Origin: Bacteroidota bacterium
GTDB lineage: Bacteria > Bacteroidota > Bacteroidia > Chitinophagales > Chitinophagaceae
Reading direction: 5' to 3'
NCBI GenBank assembly: GCA_018268035.1
Contig: JAFDXI010000102.1
Location: 215,365 to 279,364 of the forward strand
Length of the DNA: 64,000 bases
The position numbers were made by a program, and so were the translations under genes. Positions 7,490-17,326 of this stretch are shown here, piece by piece. How positions within the stretch are numbered: the stretch's first letter is position 1; every line of letters starts with the position of its first letter. The notes under the pieces are model-generated. The model worked only from the letters and a program-made list of their open reading frames with translations, was not told where the DNA came from and did no database searches.

Positions 7490-9622
7490 ATGCAATTTAA
7501 AATCTCTGAAACTATGTTGAGAAGAACCGTCTTACCGGTAGTGCTGGTTTTGTTACTGGGTGTTACCCTTTGGGCTTTTAAACAGAATGATAAAAAAGAT
7601 GACAGCTCTAAAGAACAAATGTTGCTGACAGCTATTGGCACCATCCTGGAACAAAAACATTATGACCCAAAAACCATTGATGATAATTTTTCCAAGCAAG
7701 TATTCGAAAAATACCTTGAAGCACTCAATCCTGATAAAAGTATTTTTTTACAATCAGATATTAATTATTTAAAAAAATATCAGCTTACGCTCGATGATGA
7801 AATCCATGGAGCACCTTTAAAATTTTATCCGGAAGCAGCAGGCATTTACCTGAAAAATGTAGATGCTATTATGCTTTTGTATAAAGACATCCTTTCACAG
7901 CCATTTGATTTTAATATCAAAGAAGAAATCCAACTTGACAATGATAAAATTGATTTTCCAGCAGATGCTGCTGCAAGAAAAGAGATGTGGCGGAAGAAAT
8001 TGAAATATGCAACGCTTGGTTTATACACGGATTATCTTAAACAAAAAGAGGATAAAACCAAAGACACTACGGTTGCCAATAAAACCAATGCACAATTGGA
8101 AGCCATGGCACGTGAAAAGTTGTTAACCAATTTGAACCGGATTTATACAAGGGAAAAACTTATTTTGACTAATCAGGAACAATTCAGCAGGTATGTTAAT
8201 GTTATTACTGACCTGATGGATCCGCATACAGAATATTTTCCACCAGTTGAAAGTCGTTCTTTTCAGGAAGAAATGAGTGGAAGGTTTTTTGGTATTGGTG
8301 CACAGTTAAAAGATGATAATGGTGTTGTAAAAATTGCTGCAGTTATACCGGGAAGCCCAGCATATAAAAGCGGTAAAGTGCAGATAAATGATGCTATAAT
8401 TAAAGTGGGACAAGGTAATGCTGAACCTGTTGATGTAAGTGGTTATGCCATCACCGATGTAGTAAAACTCATTCGTGGTAATAAGGGCACAGAAGTAAGA
8501 ATAACTTTCAGAAAACCTGATGGCTCTACCCAGGTTGTTCCCATCATCCGGGATGAAATCGTGCAGGATGAACAGTATGCAAGAAGTGCTGTTATCAAAA
8601 CAGCCAACGGTAATTTCGGATATATTTTCTTGCCTGAATTTTATGCGGATTTTGATAATCCTGATGGTAATCGTTGTTCCAAAGATGTGGCCAATGAAAT
8701 TATCAAACTTAAAAAAGAAAATGTACAGGGCATCATTCTTGATTTGCGTAATAATGGCGGTGGTTCATTGCCTGAAGTAGTGAATATGGTAGGCCTGTTT
8801 ATTCCGCAAGGCCCGGTGGTACAGGTGAGGGACCGCAATGGCAAACCAATAATTTTGCCTGACAATGATACTTCTGTATTATACAATGGGTTGCTGGCAG
8901 TTATGGTCAATGAATTCAGTGCATCTGCTTCAGAAATCTTTGCAGCAGCCATCCAGGATTATAAACGTGGCATTATCATCGGATCTGATACTTATGGAAA
9001 AGGAACAGTACAACGTACCATGCCTTTGGGCAAACCAATTGATTTCACGACAGGGCAACCTGAGTATGGTACATTGAAACTGACATTTGAAAAATTTTAT
9101 CGCATCAATGGCGGATCAACTCAATTAAAAGGTGTAACACCTGATGTGATTTTACCTGATCCGTTAGAATATTTAAAATTAAGAGAGAAAGACCAACCGT
9201 CCGCCCTTGCCTGGGATAAGGTTGAAAAAGCAGATTATACTGTATATAATTCTGGCATCAACTGGGAAAAAGTAGAAGCTGATGCCAAAGCGCGCATACA
9301 GGCTTCTCCGACTTTTGCAACCATCGAAAAAAATGCACTTTGGATAAAAGATAATACTGATAAGAAATACAGTTTGAACCTGGAAGATTACAGGAATCAA
9401 CAAAAACAGTTGAGCAATGTTGTAAAAAATGATGACAGCTTATCAATGTTGAAAACAGCTATGAATATATATCCTGTTGCTGAAGACAGCACTATATATT
9501 ATCACAATGCAGATACATTGAAAGGCCTTCGTTATCAAAAGTGGTTAGGTGATATTCAAAAAGATTTATACATTGATGAAACAGTGAAAGTATTGCATGA
9601 TATGGGCAAAGAACGGAATTGA
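7490..9622 (+). CDS. Tail-specific carboxy-terminal protease (Prc/Tsp, family S41)
   Basis: A 710-residue periplasmic protease with an uncleaved or signal-type N-terminal helix (about residues 10-30). A TSP N-terminal domain (about 45-240) is followed by a PDZ domain (about 250-345, RFFGIGAQLKDDNG), the S41 catalytic domain (about 360-560) and a C-terminal helical region. The Ser/Lys dyad is visible: SASASEIFA with S479, and GKGTVQ with K504. Their 25-residue spacing equals that of E. coli Prc S430/K455. Prc degrades misfolded or tagged periplasmic proteins and trims C-termini. The length is that of Prc rather than the shorter CtpA type. A strong terminator follows. Confidence 0.92.
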   Translation: MQFKISETMLRRTVLPVVLVLLLGVTLWAFKQNDKKDDSSKEQMLLTAIGTILEQKHYDPKTIDDNFSKQVFEKYLEALNPDKSIFLQSDINYLKKYQLTLDDEIHGAPLKFYPEAAGIYLKNVDAIMLLYKDILSQPFDFNIKEEIQLDNDKIDFPADAAARKEMWRKKLKYATLGLYTDYLKQKEDKTKDTTVANKTNAQLEAMAREKLLTNLNRIYTREKLILTNQEQFSRYVNVITDLMDPHTEYFPPVESRSFQEEMSGRFFGIGAQLKDDNGVVKIAAVIPGSPAYKSGKVQINDAIIKVGQGNAEPVDVSGYAITDVVKLIRGNKGTEVRITFRKPDGSTQVVPIIRDEIVQDEQYARSAVIKTANGNFGYIFLPEFYADFDNPDGNRCSKDVANEIIKLKKENVQGIILDLRNNGGGSLPEVVNMVGLFIPQGPVVQVRDRNGKPIILPDNDTSVLYNGLLAVMVNEFSASASEIFAAAIQDYKRGIIIGSDTYGKGTVQRTMPLGKPIDFTTGQPEYGTLKLTFEKFYRINGGSTQLKGVTPDVILPDPLEYLKLREKDQPSALAWDKVEKADYTVYNSGINWEKVEADAKARIQASPTFATIEKNALWIKDNTDKKYSLNLEDYRNQQKQLSNVVKNDDSLSMLKTAMNIYPVAEDSTIYYHNADTLKGLRYQKWLGDIQKDLYIDETVKVLHDMGKERN

Positions 9623-9637
9623 CTTTTAACAAGTATT

Positions 9638-9674
9638 AAAAGGGCTGCTTTATAAAAAGCTGCCCTTTTCTTTT
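9638..9674 (+). terminator. Rho-independent terminator after the Prc gene
   Basis: AAAAGGGC...CTTT pairs with AAAG...GCCCTTTT around an ATAA loop (9638-9669), followed by a C-interrupted T run to 9674. It lies 16 bases past the stop codon. Confidence 0.8.
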
Positions 9675-9707
9675 GGGTGGACTTTATTTTTGCATCATAG
9701 AATTGAT

Positions 9708-10229
9708 ATGGAAGAACAACTGAAAAAAAAATGGTTTGCAGTTTACACCAAACCCCGGTGGGAGAAAAAGGTGAACAGTAAACTGATGGAGAAAAAAGTT
9801 GAGAGCTGGTGCCCTGTTCAAAAAAAAGAAAGTAAATGGAGCGACAGGAGAAAAATCATTGATGACCCTTTATTCAAATCTTATGTTTTTGTCCATATCA
9901 GTGAAGATGAAAAAATACCGGTGTTGACAACTAATGGTGTAGTTCGGTTTGTATCACATTTAAAAAAGCCTGCAGTTATCAGGGATGAAGAAATTGAGTT
10001 GATACGTTCTTACCTGATGGAAAAAGATGCTCAAATCTCAGTTGAAAATTTGCACAGTTTCAGTGAAAACAACAAGGTAATCATCCGTAAAGGTGTTTTT
10101 ATGGATATGGAAGGTACAGTAACAAAATCGGGACCTAAAAAAGTATATGTTCGGCTCGAAAGCCTGGAACAATTAATGATAGTGGAATTTCCATTGGAAC
10201 ATCTTGCCCATAAAACATTTGTCTTGTAA
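9708..10229 (+). CDS. UpxY/NusG-like transcription antiterminator
   Basis: About 173 residues from the ATG at 9708; an in-frame TTG 18 bases upstream overlaps a -7-like TATTTTTG element (9685-9692) and is unlikely to be the start. The N-terminal NusG (NGN) domain is clear: KKWFAVYTKPRWEKKV, then DPLFKSYVFVHI and GVVRFVSHLKKPAVI. A C-terminal KOW-type domain follows (about 125-173, GVFMDMEGTV). In Bacteroides such RfaH/UpxY-type NusG paralogs promote elongation through long capsule operons. The gene is followed by a capsule-type tyrosine phosphatase, and a polysaccharide operon lies about 8 kb away, so that operon is a likely target. Confidence 0.88.
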   Translation: MEEQLKKKWFAVYTKPRWEKKVNSKLMEKKVESWCPVQKKESKWSDRRKIIDDPLFKSYVFVHISEDEKIPVLTTNGVVRFVSHLKKPAVIRDEEIELIRSYLMEKDAQISVENLHSFSENNKVIIRKGVFMDMEGTVTKSGPKKVYVRLESLEQLMIVEFPLEHLAHKTFVL

Positions 10230-10275
10230 TTTTTATTTTTTAATTCTATAAAAAACTTGCTCCTTATATTTAATT

Positions 10276-11016
10276 ATGTTTTCATTTTTTAGTTCAAAAA
10301 AAATTACACCGGATCTGTCTTTCATTAGTGTGGATATGCACTCACATCTGTTGCCCGGGCTGGATGATGGTTTGCAGGAGCTGGTACAGACAATGGATTT
10401 TATGCGCAAGCTGCAGCAAATGGGTTATAGGAAATTTATTTGTACACCGCATATTTTATCTGATATGTATCCCAATACACCGGAGACTATTTTGCCCAAA
10501 CTTCAACTGGTACGCGATGCTTTATTGGAAAATAATATTGATGTGCAGGTGGATGCTGCTGCAGAATATATGGTGGATATAGATTTTGAAAACCTCATCA
10601 ATGAAAATAAACGGCTACTCACTTTTGGAAAAAATTTTATTCTCATTGAGATGTCGTATGCTGCCCCCTCCAACAATATTGAATCTGTCATTTTCAACCT
10701 GAAGTTAAAAGGGCTCCAACCCATCCTTGCCCATCCGGAAAGATATAATTACTATCTCGGCAACATTAAACAATTCCAACGTTTTATTGATCTCGGTTGT
10801 TACCTGCAGGTAAACCTCTTATCATTATTGGGCTATTATGGAGAGCCTGCAAAACACACTGCTATCAGCTTGTTGAAGAAAGGTATGATAACTTTTGCAG
10901 GCACTGACATGCACCACGAAAATCATTTGAATGCATTGAAATCACTTGCTTCAAAGAAAAGTTTTTATAAACTTTTTGAGAATATCCAAATCAGGAATAA
11001 AGAATTGCTGTTGTGA
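10276..11016 (+). CDS. PHP-type protein-tyrosine phosphatase (CpsB/YwqE-like)
   Basis: A 246-residue PHP-domain protein. The N-terminal metal motif is DMHSHLLPGLDDG at about residues 18-30; later metal-site segments are FICTPHIL, ILAHPERY and FAGTDMHH. These are hallmarks of the Mn-dependent CpsB/YwqE phosphatases that dephosphorylate the Tyr-rich tail of bacterial BY-kinases. A BY-kinase (Wzc-like) with a strongly Tyr-rich C-terminus is encoded at 25817-28207, which makes it the probable substrate. The gene follows the UpxY-like gene by 46 bases and is probably cotranscribed with it. There is no signal peptide, so the protein is cytosolic. Confidence 0.88.
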   Translation: MFSFFSSKKITPDLSFISVDMHSHLLPGLDDGLQELVQTMDFMRKLQQMGYRKFICTPHILSDMYPNTPETILPKLQLVRDALLENNIDVQVDAAAEYMVDIDFENLINENKRLLTFGKNFILIEMSYAAPSNNIESVIFNLKLKGLQPILAHPERYNYYLGNIKQFQRFIDLGCYLQVNLLSLLGYYGEPAKHTAISLLKKGMITFAGTDMHHENHLNALKSLASKKSFYKLFENIQIRNKELLL

Positions 11017-11237
11017 TGGCCAGTTTATATAAAGCAATAATTATTTGTTATTGACGGAAGAAGGTGCAGTGAATATCATTGCTTAAAGAAATACTCAGGT
11101 GCTTTTATTATTTACTCAGCTAATAAAGATGTACCCTGATATCCTTCAAAGCTGGTTAGAGAAAATTTTTTCAGGAAGCCAATTTTTATTTGTGATAAAT
11201 TTTATAACCATCATTTCTATTCCCGATATTTGTTTAC

Positions 11238-13727
11238 ATGAGAAAGATTTACCTCGCAGGCTTACTGCTTTTTACCACCATCATTTTATCTGCACAAAAT
11301 ATCCCGTCTCCAAAACAATTTTTAGGTTATGAATTAGGGGAGCATTTTACGCCAACATACAAAATTGATAATTACTTCAAGGCTGTTGCTGCTGCAGCAC
11401 CTTCGATGGTTAAGGTGCAACAATATGGCACGACCAATGAAGGAAGAGAAATGCTTGCTGCATTCATTTCATCGGCACAAAATATTCAGGACCTGGATAA
11501 GATACGCACCAATAACCTCAGGCTGGCTGGCATCTTGCATGATGGCACTACAGCAGATGTAAATGCACCTGCTATTGTTTGGTTAAGTTATAATGTGCAT
11601 GGCAATGAACCATCAAGCAGTGAAGCTGCAATGAAAGTCTTATATGCATTGGTTGACCCCAACAATGCTGAAACAAAAAAATGGTTACAGGATGTGGTTG
11701 TGGTCATAGACCCTTGTCAAAACCCTGATGGCCGTGACCGTTATGTGAATTGGTATAATAATGCTGTTGGCAAAAAATTTAATGCAGATCCGCAAAGTCG
11801 CGAACATGATGAGCCCTGGCCTTATGGCAGGACAAGCCATTACAATTTTGATTTAAACAGGGACTGGGCCTGGCAAACTCAGATTGAATCTCAGCAAAAA
11901 GTAAAACTGTATAATACCTGGTTGCCACAGGTGCATGTTGATTTACATGAACAGGAATATGATGCACCATATTATTTTGCGCCTGCTGCACAGCCTTTTC
12001 ATGAGGTGGTTACACAATGGCAAAAAGATTTCCAGTTGATTGTTGGGAAAAACAATGCAAAATATTTTGATGCCAAAGGCTGGCTTTATTTTACCAAACA
12101 GATTTTTGATCTCTTCTATCCTTCTTATGGTGATACTTATCCCACATATAATGGCGCAATAGGTATGACTTATGAACAGGGCGGTATTGGTGCCGGCCTT
12201 GGTGTGAAAACAAGCACCGGTGATACACTTACTTTGGCAGACAGGTTATTGCACCATTACACTTCAAGCATATCTACAATTGAAGCAACTGCAATGAATG
12301 CGCATAAGCTGGTTAGTGAATTTAAAACCTATTTTGACAACAACGTTAATGGTATTGGTTTAGACAATATTACTTATGTGATGACATCGTCTGACCAGAA
12401 TAAAATTGAAGCCTTGCGTAGGCTGATGGAATTGAATGGTATTAGTTATGGTGTAACTTCAACTGATAATTTCAGTGGTTATAATTATTTTGATAATAAA
12501 GAAGAGCCATTTAAAAATGAAGGCTATCAGATTGCTGTCAATACCCTGCAACCTAAGGGCAGGATGGTGAAAGTATTGTTTGAACAGCAAAGCAAACTGG
12601 TTGATTCTGCCACTTACGATATTACTTCATGGAGCATGCCTTATTGTTATGGACTGAATAGCTGGGCGGTGAAAACAAAACTCCCCTTATCTGCATATCC
12701 TGCACCGGCAACCATCACACCTGTGCAATCAAACTATGGAGTGCTGATACCATATACTTCAATAGAAGCTTCAAAAATTCTTGCTGCTTTATTAAATGAT
12801 GGCATCCATGTTCGATTTGCTGCAAACCCATTTACTTATGATGGAAAAGCTTTTGGCAGCGGAACATTGATTGTCCTCAAAGGGAAAAATGATGTAGCAT
12901 GGCTGGATGCAGTTAATAAATATTGCAGCCAGTATCATGTGCAACCTTATTCAGTGCAAACTGGATTTATGGATGCCGGCGCTGATTTTGGTTCTGCTGA
13001 TGTACACTATATCAAAACGCCACGGGTGGCTTTGCTCACAGGCAACAACGTTTCACATATTGCTGCAGGTGAAGTGTGGAGCTATTTTGATAATGTTTTG
13101 AATTACCCCGTTTCACAATTGGATGCAGATCATCTTGATGATATTAATTTGCAACAATATGATGTTTTGATAATGCCCGATGGCATGTATCCCATATTAA
13201 ATGATAAAGATGTTGCGTCTAAACTGGAAAATTTTATTAATAATGGCGGTAAAGTGATTGCTTTGGAAAGTGGAGCGGCAAAACTTGCATCTTTTGACTG
13301 GGCGGGTTTGCAACTCAATAAGGATACATCACAATCATCTGACAGCATCGTTCAAAATAAATATGCAAATGCCGAACGATCAAGCCTCACCACTTTTATG
13401 CCCGGATCAATCTTTAAAGTACAGTTGGATAATACCCATCCTATTGGCTATGGCTATCCTGATTTTTACTATACTTTAAAAATGGATGTGCGCACTTATG
13501 CAAACATCAGTAATGGCTGGAATGTAGGTATTTTACCTGCCAAAGCTTATGTCGCAGGCTTTGTAGGCAGCAAAATAAAATCAAGGTTGAAAGAAGGTGT
13601 ATTGATAGGAGAGAAACGTTTTGGCAGCGGCGACATCATTATTTTTAATGATGATGTCTTGTTCCGCCAGTTCTGGCAAAACGGTAAGATGCTGTTTGCC
13701 AACGCTGTATTTTTTGCAGGAGAATAA
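11238..13727 (+). CDS. Secreted M14 zinc carboxypeptidase with C-terminal GATase1-like domain
   Basis: An 829-residue protein with a signal peptide (cleavage near residue 19, ...LSAQ). The M14 peptidase domain spans about 45-350. The zinc motif HxxE is H121 and E124 (NVHGNEPSSSE); NPDGRDRY follows, and the third ligand is probably H237 in VDLHEQEYD. A class I glutamine-amidotransferase-like domain near 590-700 (VALLTGN..., YDVLIMPDG) probably lacks glutaminase activity. This architecture is common in Bacteroidota and usually annotated as a zinc carboxypeptidase. It probably acts in the periplasm or outside the cell on peptides; the actual substrate is not known. The gene stands alone, with purU 72 bases downstream. 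Confidence 0.88.
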   Translation: MRKIYLAGLLLFTTIILSAQNIPSPKQFLGYELGEHFTPTYKIDNYFKAVAAAAPSMVKVQQYGTTNEGREMLAAFISSAQNIQDLDKIRTNNLRLAGILHDGTTADVNAPAIVWLSYNVHGNEPSSSEAAMKVLYALVDPNNAETKKWLQDVVVVIDPCQNPDGRDRYVNWYNNAVGKKFNADPQSREHDEPWPYGRTSHYNFDLNRDWAWQTQIESQQKVKLYNTWLPQVHVDLHEQEYDAPYYFAPAAQPFHEVVTQWQKDFQLIVGKNNAKYFDAKGWLYFTKQIFDLFYPSYGDTYPTYNGAIGMTYEQGGIGAGLGVKTSTGDTLTLADRLLHHYTSSISTIEATAMNAHKLVSEFKTYFDNNVNGIGLDNITYVMTSSDQNKIEALRRLMELNGISYGVTSTDNFSGYNYFDNKEEPFKNEGYQIAVNTLQPKGRMVKVLFEQQSKLVDSATYDITSWSMPYCYGLNSWAVKTKLPLSAYPAPATITPVQSNYGVLIPYTSIEASKILAALLNDGIHVRFAANPFTYDGKAFGSGTLIVLKGKNDVAWLDAVNKYCSQYHVQPYSVQTGFMDAGADFGSADVHYIKTPRVALLTGNNVSHIAAGEVWSYFDNVLNYPVSQLDADHLDDINLQQYDVLIMPDGMYPILNDKDVASKLENFINNGGKVIALESGAAKLASFDWAGLQLNKDTSQSSDSIVQNKYANAERSSLTTFMPGSIFKVQLDNTHPIGYGYPDFYYTLKMDVRTYANISNGWNVGILPAKAYVAGFVGSKIKSRLKEGVLIGEKRFGSGDIIIFNDDVLFRQFWQNGKMLFANAVFFAGE

Positions 13728-13799
13728 AATTTTTTTATGGTCATATTTTTTTCGAAAGAAAAAATTTGAATACAAATTTCCAAGCCATTCATTGTAGTC

Positions 13800-14624
13800 A
13801 TGATAATTGTTATCCAGTGTGCAGATAAAGTTGGGTTAGTAGCAATAGTTTCCGGGTTGCTTGCTTCTGAGCAAATGAATATCATATCCATGCGGGAACA
13901 TGTGGATACAGAACAAAACCAATTTTTTTTAAGGCTTGAAGTTGATGGTCCTGCCGACGCAGGAATGCTGAAACAAAAACTTTCAGCATTGTTAGCCGGA
14001 GCCTTCATACAGGTAAACCCATTGCCTGAAAAAAAGATTATTGTTTTAGTAACGAAGGAATATCATTGTCTTGCCGACATACTGGTGCGCAATCATTTTA
14101 AAACTCTCGGTGCATCGGTGCAATGTGTGATTGGCAATTATAATCTGATGGAAGATATCTGCAGCCGCTTTGATATTCCTTTTTATACCGTGCCGCATGA
14201 AGGAAAAACAAAAGAGGATTTTGAAAAAAATATTTTAGACATCATAGCCGGATATGAAGCAGATTATTTAGTGCTGGCAAAATATATGCGTATTTTATCT
14301 CCTGGTTTTATTGAAAAATTTCCTTCCAAAATCATCAATATTCATCATTCATTTTTGCCTGCATTTGCCGGGGCACATCCATATAAAAAAGCATTTGAAA
14401 GAGGTGTAAAACTTATTGGTGCCACTGCTCATTTTGTAACCAATGAATTAGATGAAGGCCCAATCATTGCTCAGCAAATTATTCCTGTCAATCACAGCTA
14501 TACTGCAAAAGATATGGTGCGTGCCGGCAAAGAAATTGAGACAGCAGTATTGGCAAAAGCATTGAATCTCGTTTTGGATGACAGGGTTGCAATCTTTAAT
14601 AACAAGACGATCGTTTTTGAATAA
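13800..14624 (+). CDS. purU: Formyltetrahydrofolate deformylase
   Basis: A 274-residue cytosolic enzyme. The N-terminal ACT domain (about 1-80) starts MIIVIQCADKVGLVA, and the C-terminal formyltransferase domain (about 85-274) contains INIHHSFLPAFAGAHPY and the Asp-bearing ELDEGPI. These correspond to the Asn, His and Asp catalytic residues of PurU/PurN. The C-terminal DRVAIFNNKTIVF segment is typical of PurU. The enzyme hydrolyses 10-formyl-THF to formate and THF, balancing one-carbon pools and supplying formate for PurT. The length is normal. Confidence 0.95.
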   Translation: MIIVIQCADKVGLVAIVSGLLASEQMNIISMREHVDTEQNQFFLRLEVDGPADAGMLKQKLSALLAGAFIQVNPLPEKKIIVLVTKEYHCLADILVRNHFKTLGASVQCVIGNYNLMEDICSRFDIPFYTVPHEGKTKEDFEKNILDIIAGYEADYLVLAKYMRILSPGFIEKFPSKIINIHHSFLPAFAGAHPYKKAFERGVKLIGATAHFVTNELDEGPIIAQQIIPVNHSYTAKDMVRAGKEIETAVLAKALNLVLDDRVAIFNNKTIVFE

Positions 14625-14877
14625 AATATTTCGCAGTTCGATCATTTTTTCTTTATACTTTTTTGTGTGTACCCTGTATGGGGATTTGGCATGGCGAGTA
14701 ATGATGTAAGGTATTTTTAATATTTTAGGAAATGCTGCCACTTAAGCAATAGAAGTGAAAATAAAATGAACCAAACAGATACAGTAAAGTAATATTATCG
14801 CAGTTTGAAATCTAATCTTTCGGGTGGCTACATTAATATTTGAATACAGTGTAATGAACTAAATTATATAGCGGTTG

Positions 14878-15201
14878 ATGAATGAAGGTGTCCTATATCA
14901 GAAATAGGATAATCAAACTCAGTTTGAAATAAATTTTGAAGGAGAAAGAGTATGGTTAACTATAGAGCAACTGGCTACATTATTTCAAAAATCAAGAACT
15001 ACAGTGAATGAGTATTTCCTTGATGCCTTCAAAGAAAAGGCACTGGATAAAAGAGAGGGATGAGAAAAGCCGAGACGGCTAATACAATTCTGTCAATGGG
15101 CAACAAAGCGATTAAATGATTATCTCGTACTAGATTATGCTATCAACCAACAACATCTTGAACAATGGAACAAACCCGTTATCATTTATTATCAAATATG
15201 A
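14878..15201 (+). pseudogene. RhuM-family virulence protein remnant
   Basis: One frame keeps RhuM-like sequence in the right order but is broken. From the ATG at 14878 it reads NEGVLYQK, an in-frame TAG at 14905-14907, then DNQTQFEINFEGERVWLT and IEQLATLF, and a second stop (TGA at 15061-15063). After that it resumes as QFCQWATKRLNDYL and AINQQHLEQWN up to the stop at 15199-15201. In intact RhuM proteins a longer segment lies between these blocks, so an internal deletion has occurred and the C-terminal part is missing. RhuM genes are usually carried on islands or near restriction systems, so this suggests a decayed mobile region. The role of the family is poorly known. Confidence 0.8.
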
Positions 15202-15802
15202 TTCTTTCAATGATGGCAACAATTGTATTAGCGCAATTCTTTTTGTTTGGTTCCTTGAAAATAAAACACCGTTTAAAAAAATCAGGTAAACTAAAAATAA
15301 ATGATAAAGGATTGATCACACTTGCTTTGCGGTAGCACAAAACAAACCCGATGAAAAGAAAATAATGGTTAAACTGATTATAAATCTTATCAATGGCTAA
15401 AAAGAAAATTGCAACCAAATGAATGTTTATCATAGAGTAACAGATGAACACAACTACTTGTGTATCTCTGTCATTCGGGATGCATTGAAATTATGATGTA
15501 TTGATTTATACAAATGGGTTATAGAAACAACAAAATGACAGTTACTCTTTGGTTTCATGCTGAACATGTGTTATGCTGTCATCTTCCCCAAAAAAATACT
15601 CATTTAAAGTAAGCAAGACCGTCATTTTTAAATAGAAAAAATAAAAAACATAAAAAAATTTTTAGAAACCAAAAGGTTGCACTTATATTTGCAACCAATT
15701 AGTTTCAATAGGCCTGTTTGATAAACACATAAAACAATTTTGAAATTTTAAGAAACACATGGTGACCAATATGACAACTTATTTTCACCAGATAAAACAA
15801 AA
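15202..15802. other. AT-rich non-coding gap after the RhuM remnant
   Basis: About 600 bases with stops in all frames and no recognisable protein fragment. A TATATTTG at 15684-15691 matches the Bacteroidota -7 element and could start transcription toward the alpha/beta hydrolase, but no TTTG lies at the right distance upstream. Together with the pseudogene this makes a stretch of about 1.2 kb without an intact gene, the largest in the window. Confidence 0.55.
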
Positions 15803-16669
15803 ATGAAAAAGAGAAAATTCTATTTTATACAATCAATAATGTTGGTTGTAATTATGCAGATTGTATCTGTTTTAAATGCACAGCAAATGAAATCAATCAA
15901 CAGTGGGTATGCCCCAGTTAATGGCACCAAAATATATTATGAAGAATATGGAGAAGGGAAACCCATCATTTTACTGCATGGTGCTTTTTATACCATTGAA
16001 CTGAATTGGAGCCAATTAATCCCGGAGCTTTCAAAAACCAGGAAAGTAATTGCCATCGAAATGCAGGATCATGGACACTCGCCATTTTCTGAAAGAAAAT
16101 TATCCATTACTACTTTAGCAAGTGATGTTGAAAAACTAATGGATTACCTGAAGATAGACAGTGCAGATATTGCAGGCTATAGTATGGGCGGCTCCGTGGC
16201 TTACCAGTTTGCTGTAGATTATCCAAACCGTTTGAGAAAATTAATCATTATATCTTCTACCTATAAAACAGCAGGATGGTTGCCGGTAGTGAATAGCGCT
16301 TTTGATAATTTCAAACCTGAATTTTTTGATAACACGCCTCTGCAAACTGCTTATGATGCAGTGGCGCCGGATAAAACCAAATGGAGTAGTTTTTTGCAAC
16401 AGATGTTTGAATTTGCCAAAGAGCCTTTTAATGTGGGTGATTCCAATATTGCAAAAATTACTGCACCTGTTTTAATCATTTCCGGCGATAATGACGGACT
16501 GGACAAAGTGGAGTTGATGAAAACATATCAATTGTTGGGAGGCGGAGTAACTGCAGACATGCAGCCAATGCCAAAATCACAATTGGCTATAGTGCCGGCG
16601 CAAAGCCATGTGAGCTTAATGATGCAAACGCAAACAATACTCAATTATATGAATGACTTTTTGAAATAA
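15803..16669 (+). CDS. Secreted alpha/beta hydrolase
   Basis: A 288-residue protein with an N-terminal signal sequence (about residues 1-27, ...VSVLNAQ). The alpha/beta-hydrolase core has the oxyanion motif LLHGAFY, the nucleophile elbow GYSMGGS with S127, an acidic residue in ISGDNDGLDKV and the histidine in PAQSHVSLM. The triad is therefore complete. It resembles small esterases or haloperoxidase-like hydrolases; the natural substrate cannot be told. The gene is isolated, downstream of a decayed region and upstream of convergent genes, so the context gives no functional hint. Confidence 0.82.
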   Translation: MKKRKFYFIQSIMLVVIMQIVSVLNAQQMKSINSGYAPVNGTKIYYEEYGEGKPIILLHGAFYTIELNWSQLIPELSKTRKVIAIEMQDHGHSPFSERKLSITTLASDVEKLMDYLKIDSADIAGYSMGGSVAYQFAVDYPNRLRKLIIISSTYKTAGWLPVVNSAFDNFKPEFFDNTPLQTAYDAVAPDKTKWSSFLQQMFEFAKEPFNVGDSNIAKITAPVLIISGDNDGLDKVELMKTYQLLGGGVTADMQPMPKSQLAIVPAQSHVSLMMQTQTILNYMNDFLK

Positions 16670-16881
16670 ATATGCATATTGATAAAATATAGTACAGGGT
16701 ATTAAGTGTTTTTTAATGCAGTCTAAAATTAGTAATTGAACTTTTGGATCCTGTCAATATGAGTGATCGTTACAACAAGACATTCCCGAAATATATACAA
16801 TCGTCAATGCCATGAACGTTATTTGCAGTTTTAGATAATCGGCTCACCAACACGCAAAGCATATTTTATAAAAGAAATGTA

Positions 16882-17244
16882 TTACTGTCGCAAAATTTTT
16901 TCCATCTTCCTGTCTTTGGCCAATTCATCCACCAACTTATCAAGATAACGGACTTTTTGGGTTAACGTGTCTTCAATGTCTTCTATCCTGTAACCACAAA
17001 TCATACCTGTTATGAGATGGGCATTTGGATGTAATGTTGCCCTTTGAAAGAACATTTCAAAGGTTACCTTCTCATTAATCAGTTCCATTAATTTTTTATT
17101 ATCAAAACCGGTGAGCCATTCAATTACCTGGTGCAGTTCATCTTTTGTCCTGCCCTTTTTTTCCACCTTCAGGAGGTACATTGGATACACGGAAGCAAAG
17201 GTTAGTTTTGCAATCCTGTCATTGTGTGTATTGGTATTATTCAT
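16882..17244 (-). CDS. DUF2200 family protein
   Basis: A 120-residue cytosolic protein with the features of the DUF2200 family: an N-terminal RIAKLTFASVYPMYL segment, then KKGRTKDELHQVIEWLTG, and FFQRATLHPNAHLITGMICGYRIE further on. The family is widespread and small, with no established biochemical role. The gene lies 82 bases downstream of the flippase gene on the same strand, so read-through from the polysaccharide operon is possible, but a functional link is not implied. Confidence 0.8.
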   Translation of the reverse strand: MNNTNTHNDRIAKLTFASVYPMYLLKVEKKGRTKDELHQVIEWLTGFDNKKLMELINEKVTFEMFFQRATLHPNAHLITGMICGYRIEDIEDTLTQKVRYLDKLVDELAKDRKMEKILRQ

Positions 17245-17326
17245 AGCAAGCTTTTAGAAAATAAGTGTAGAATATTATTATTTGGAATCTCCAATTGAAA
17301 TAAATGATTTATAGGACAGTAAAATT

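Noticed and set aside
7490..9622. S41 protease considered as CtpA-type processing peptidase
   Set aside because: The length (710 residues), large N-terminal domain and Ser/Lys spacing fit Prc/Tsp better than the roughly 400-550-residue CtpA group.
13547..14008. 153-codon minus-strand frame across the M14 and purU genes
   Set aside because: It overlaps two clearly real genes on the other strand and resembles no family.
14878..15201. In-frame fragments considered as an intact small RhuM gene
   Set aside because: Two stop codons in the matching frame and a missing middle segment exclude a continuous protein.
15182..15451. 89-codon minus-strand frame in the gap after the RhuM remnant
   Set aside because: It is low-complexity hydrophobic and aromatic, overlaps the pseudogene end, and has no recognisable motif; chance frames of this size are expected in AT-rich decayed DNA.
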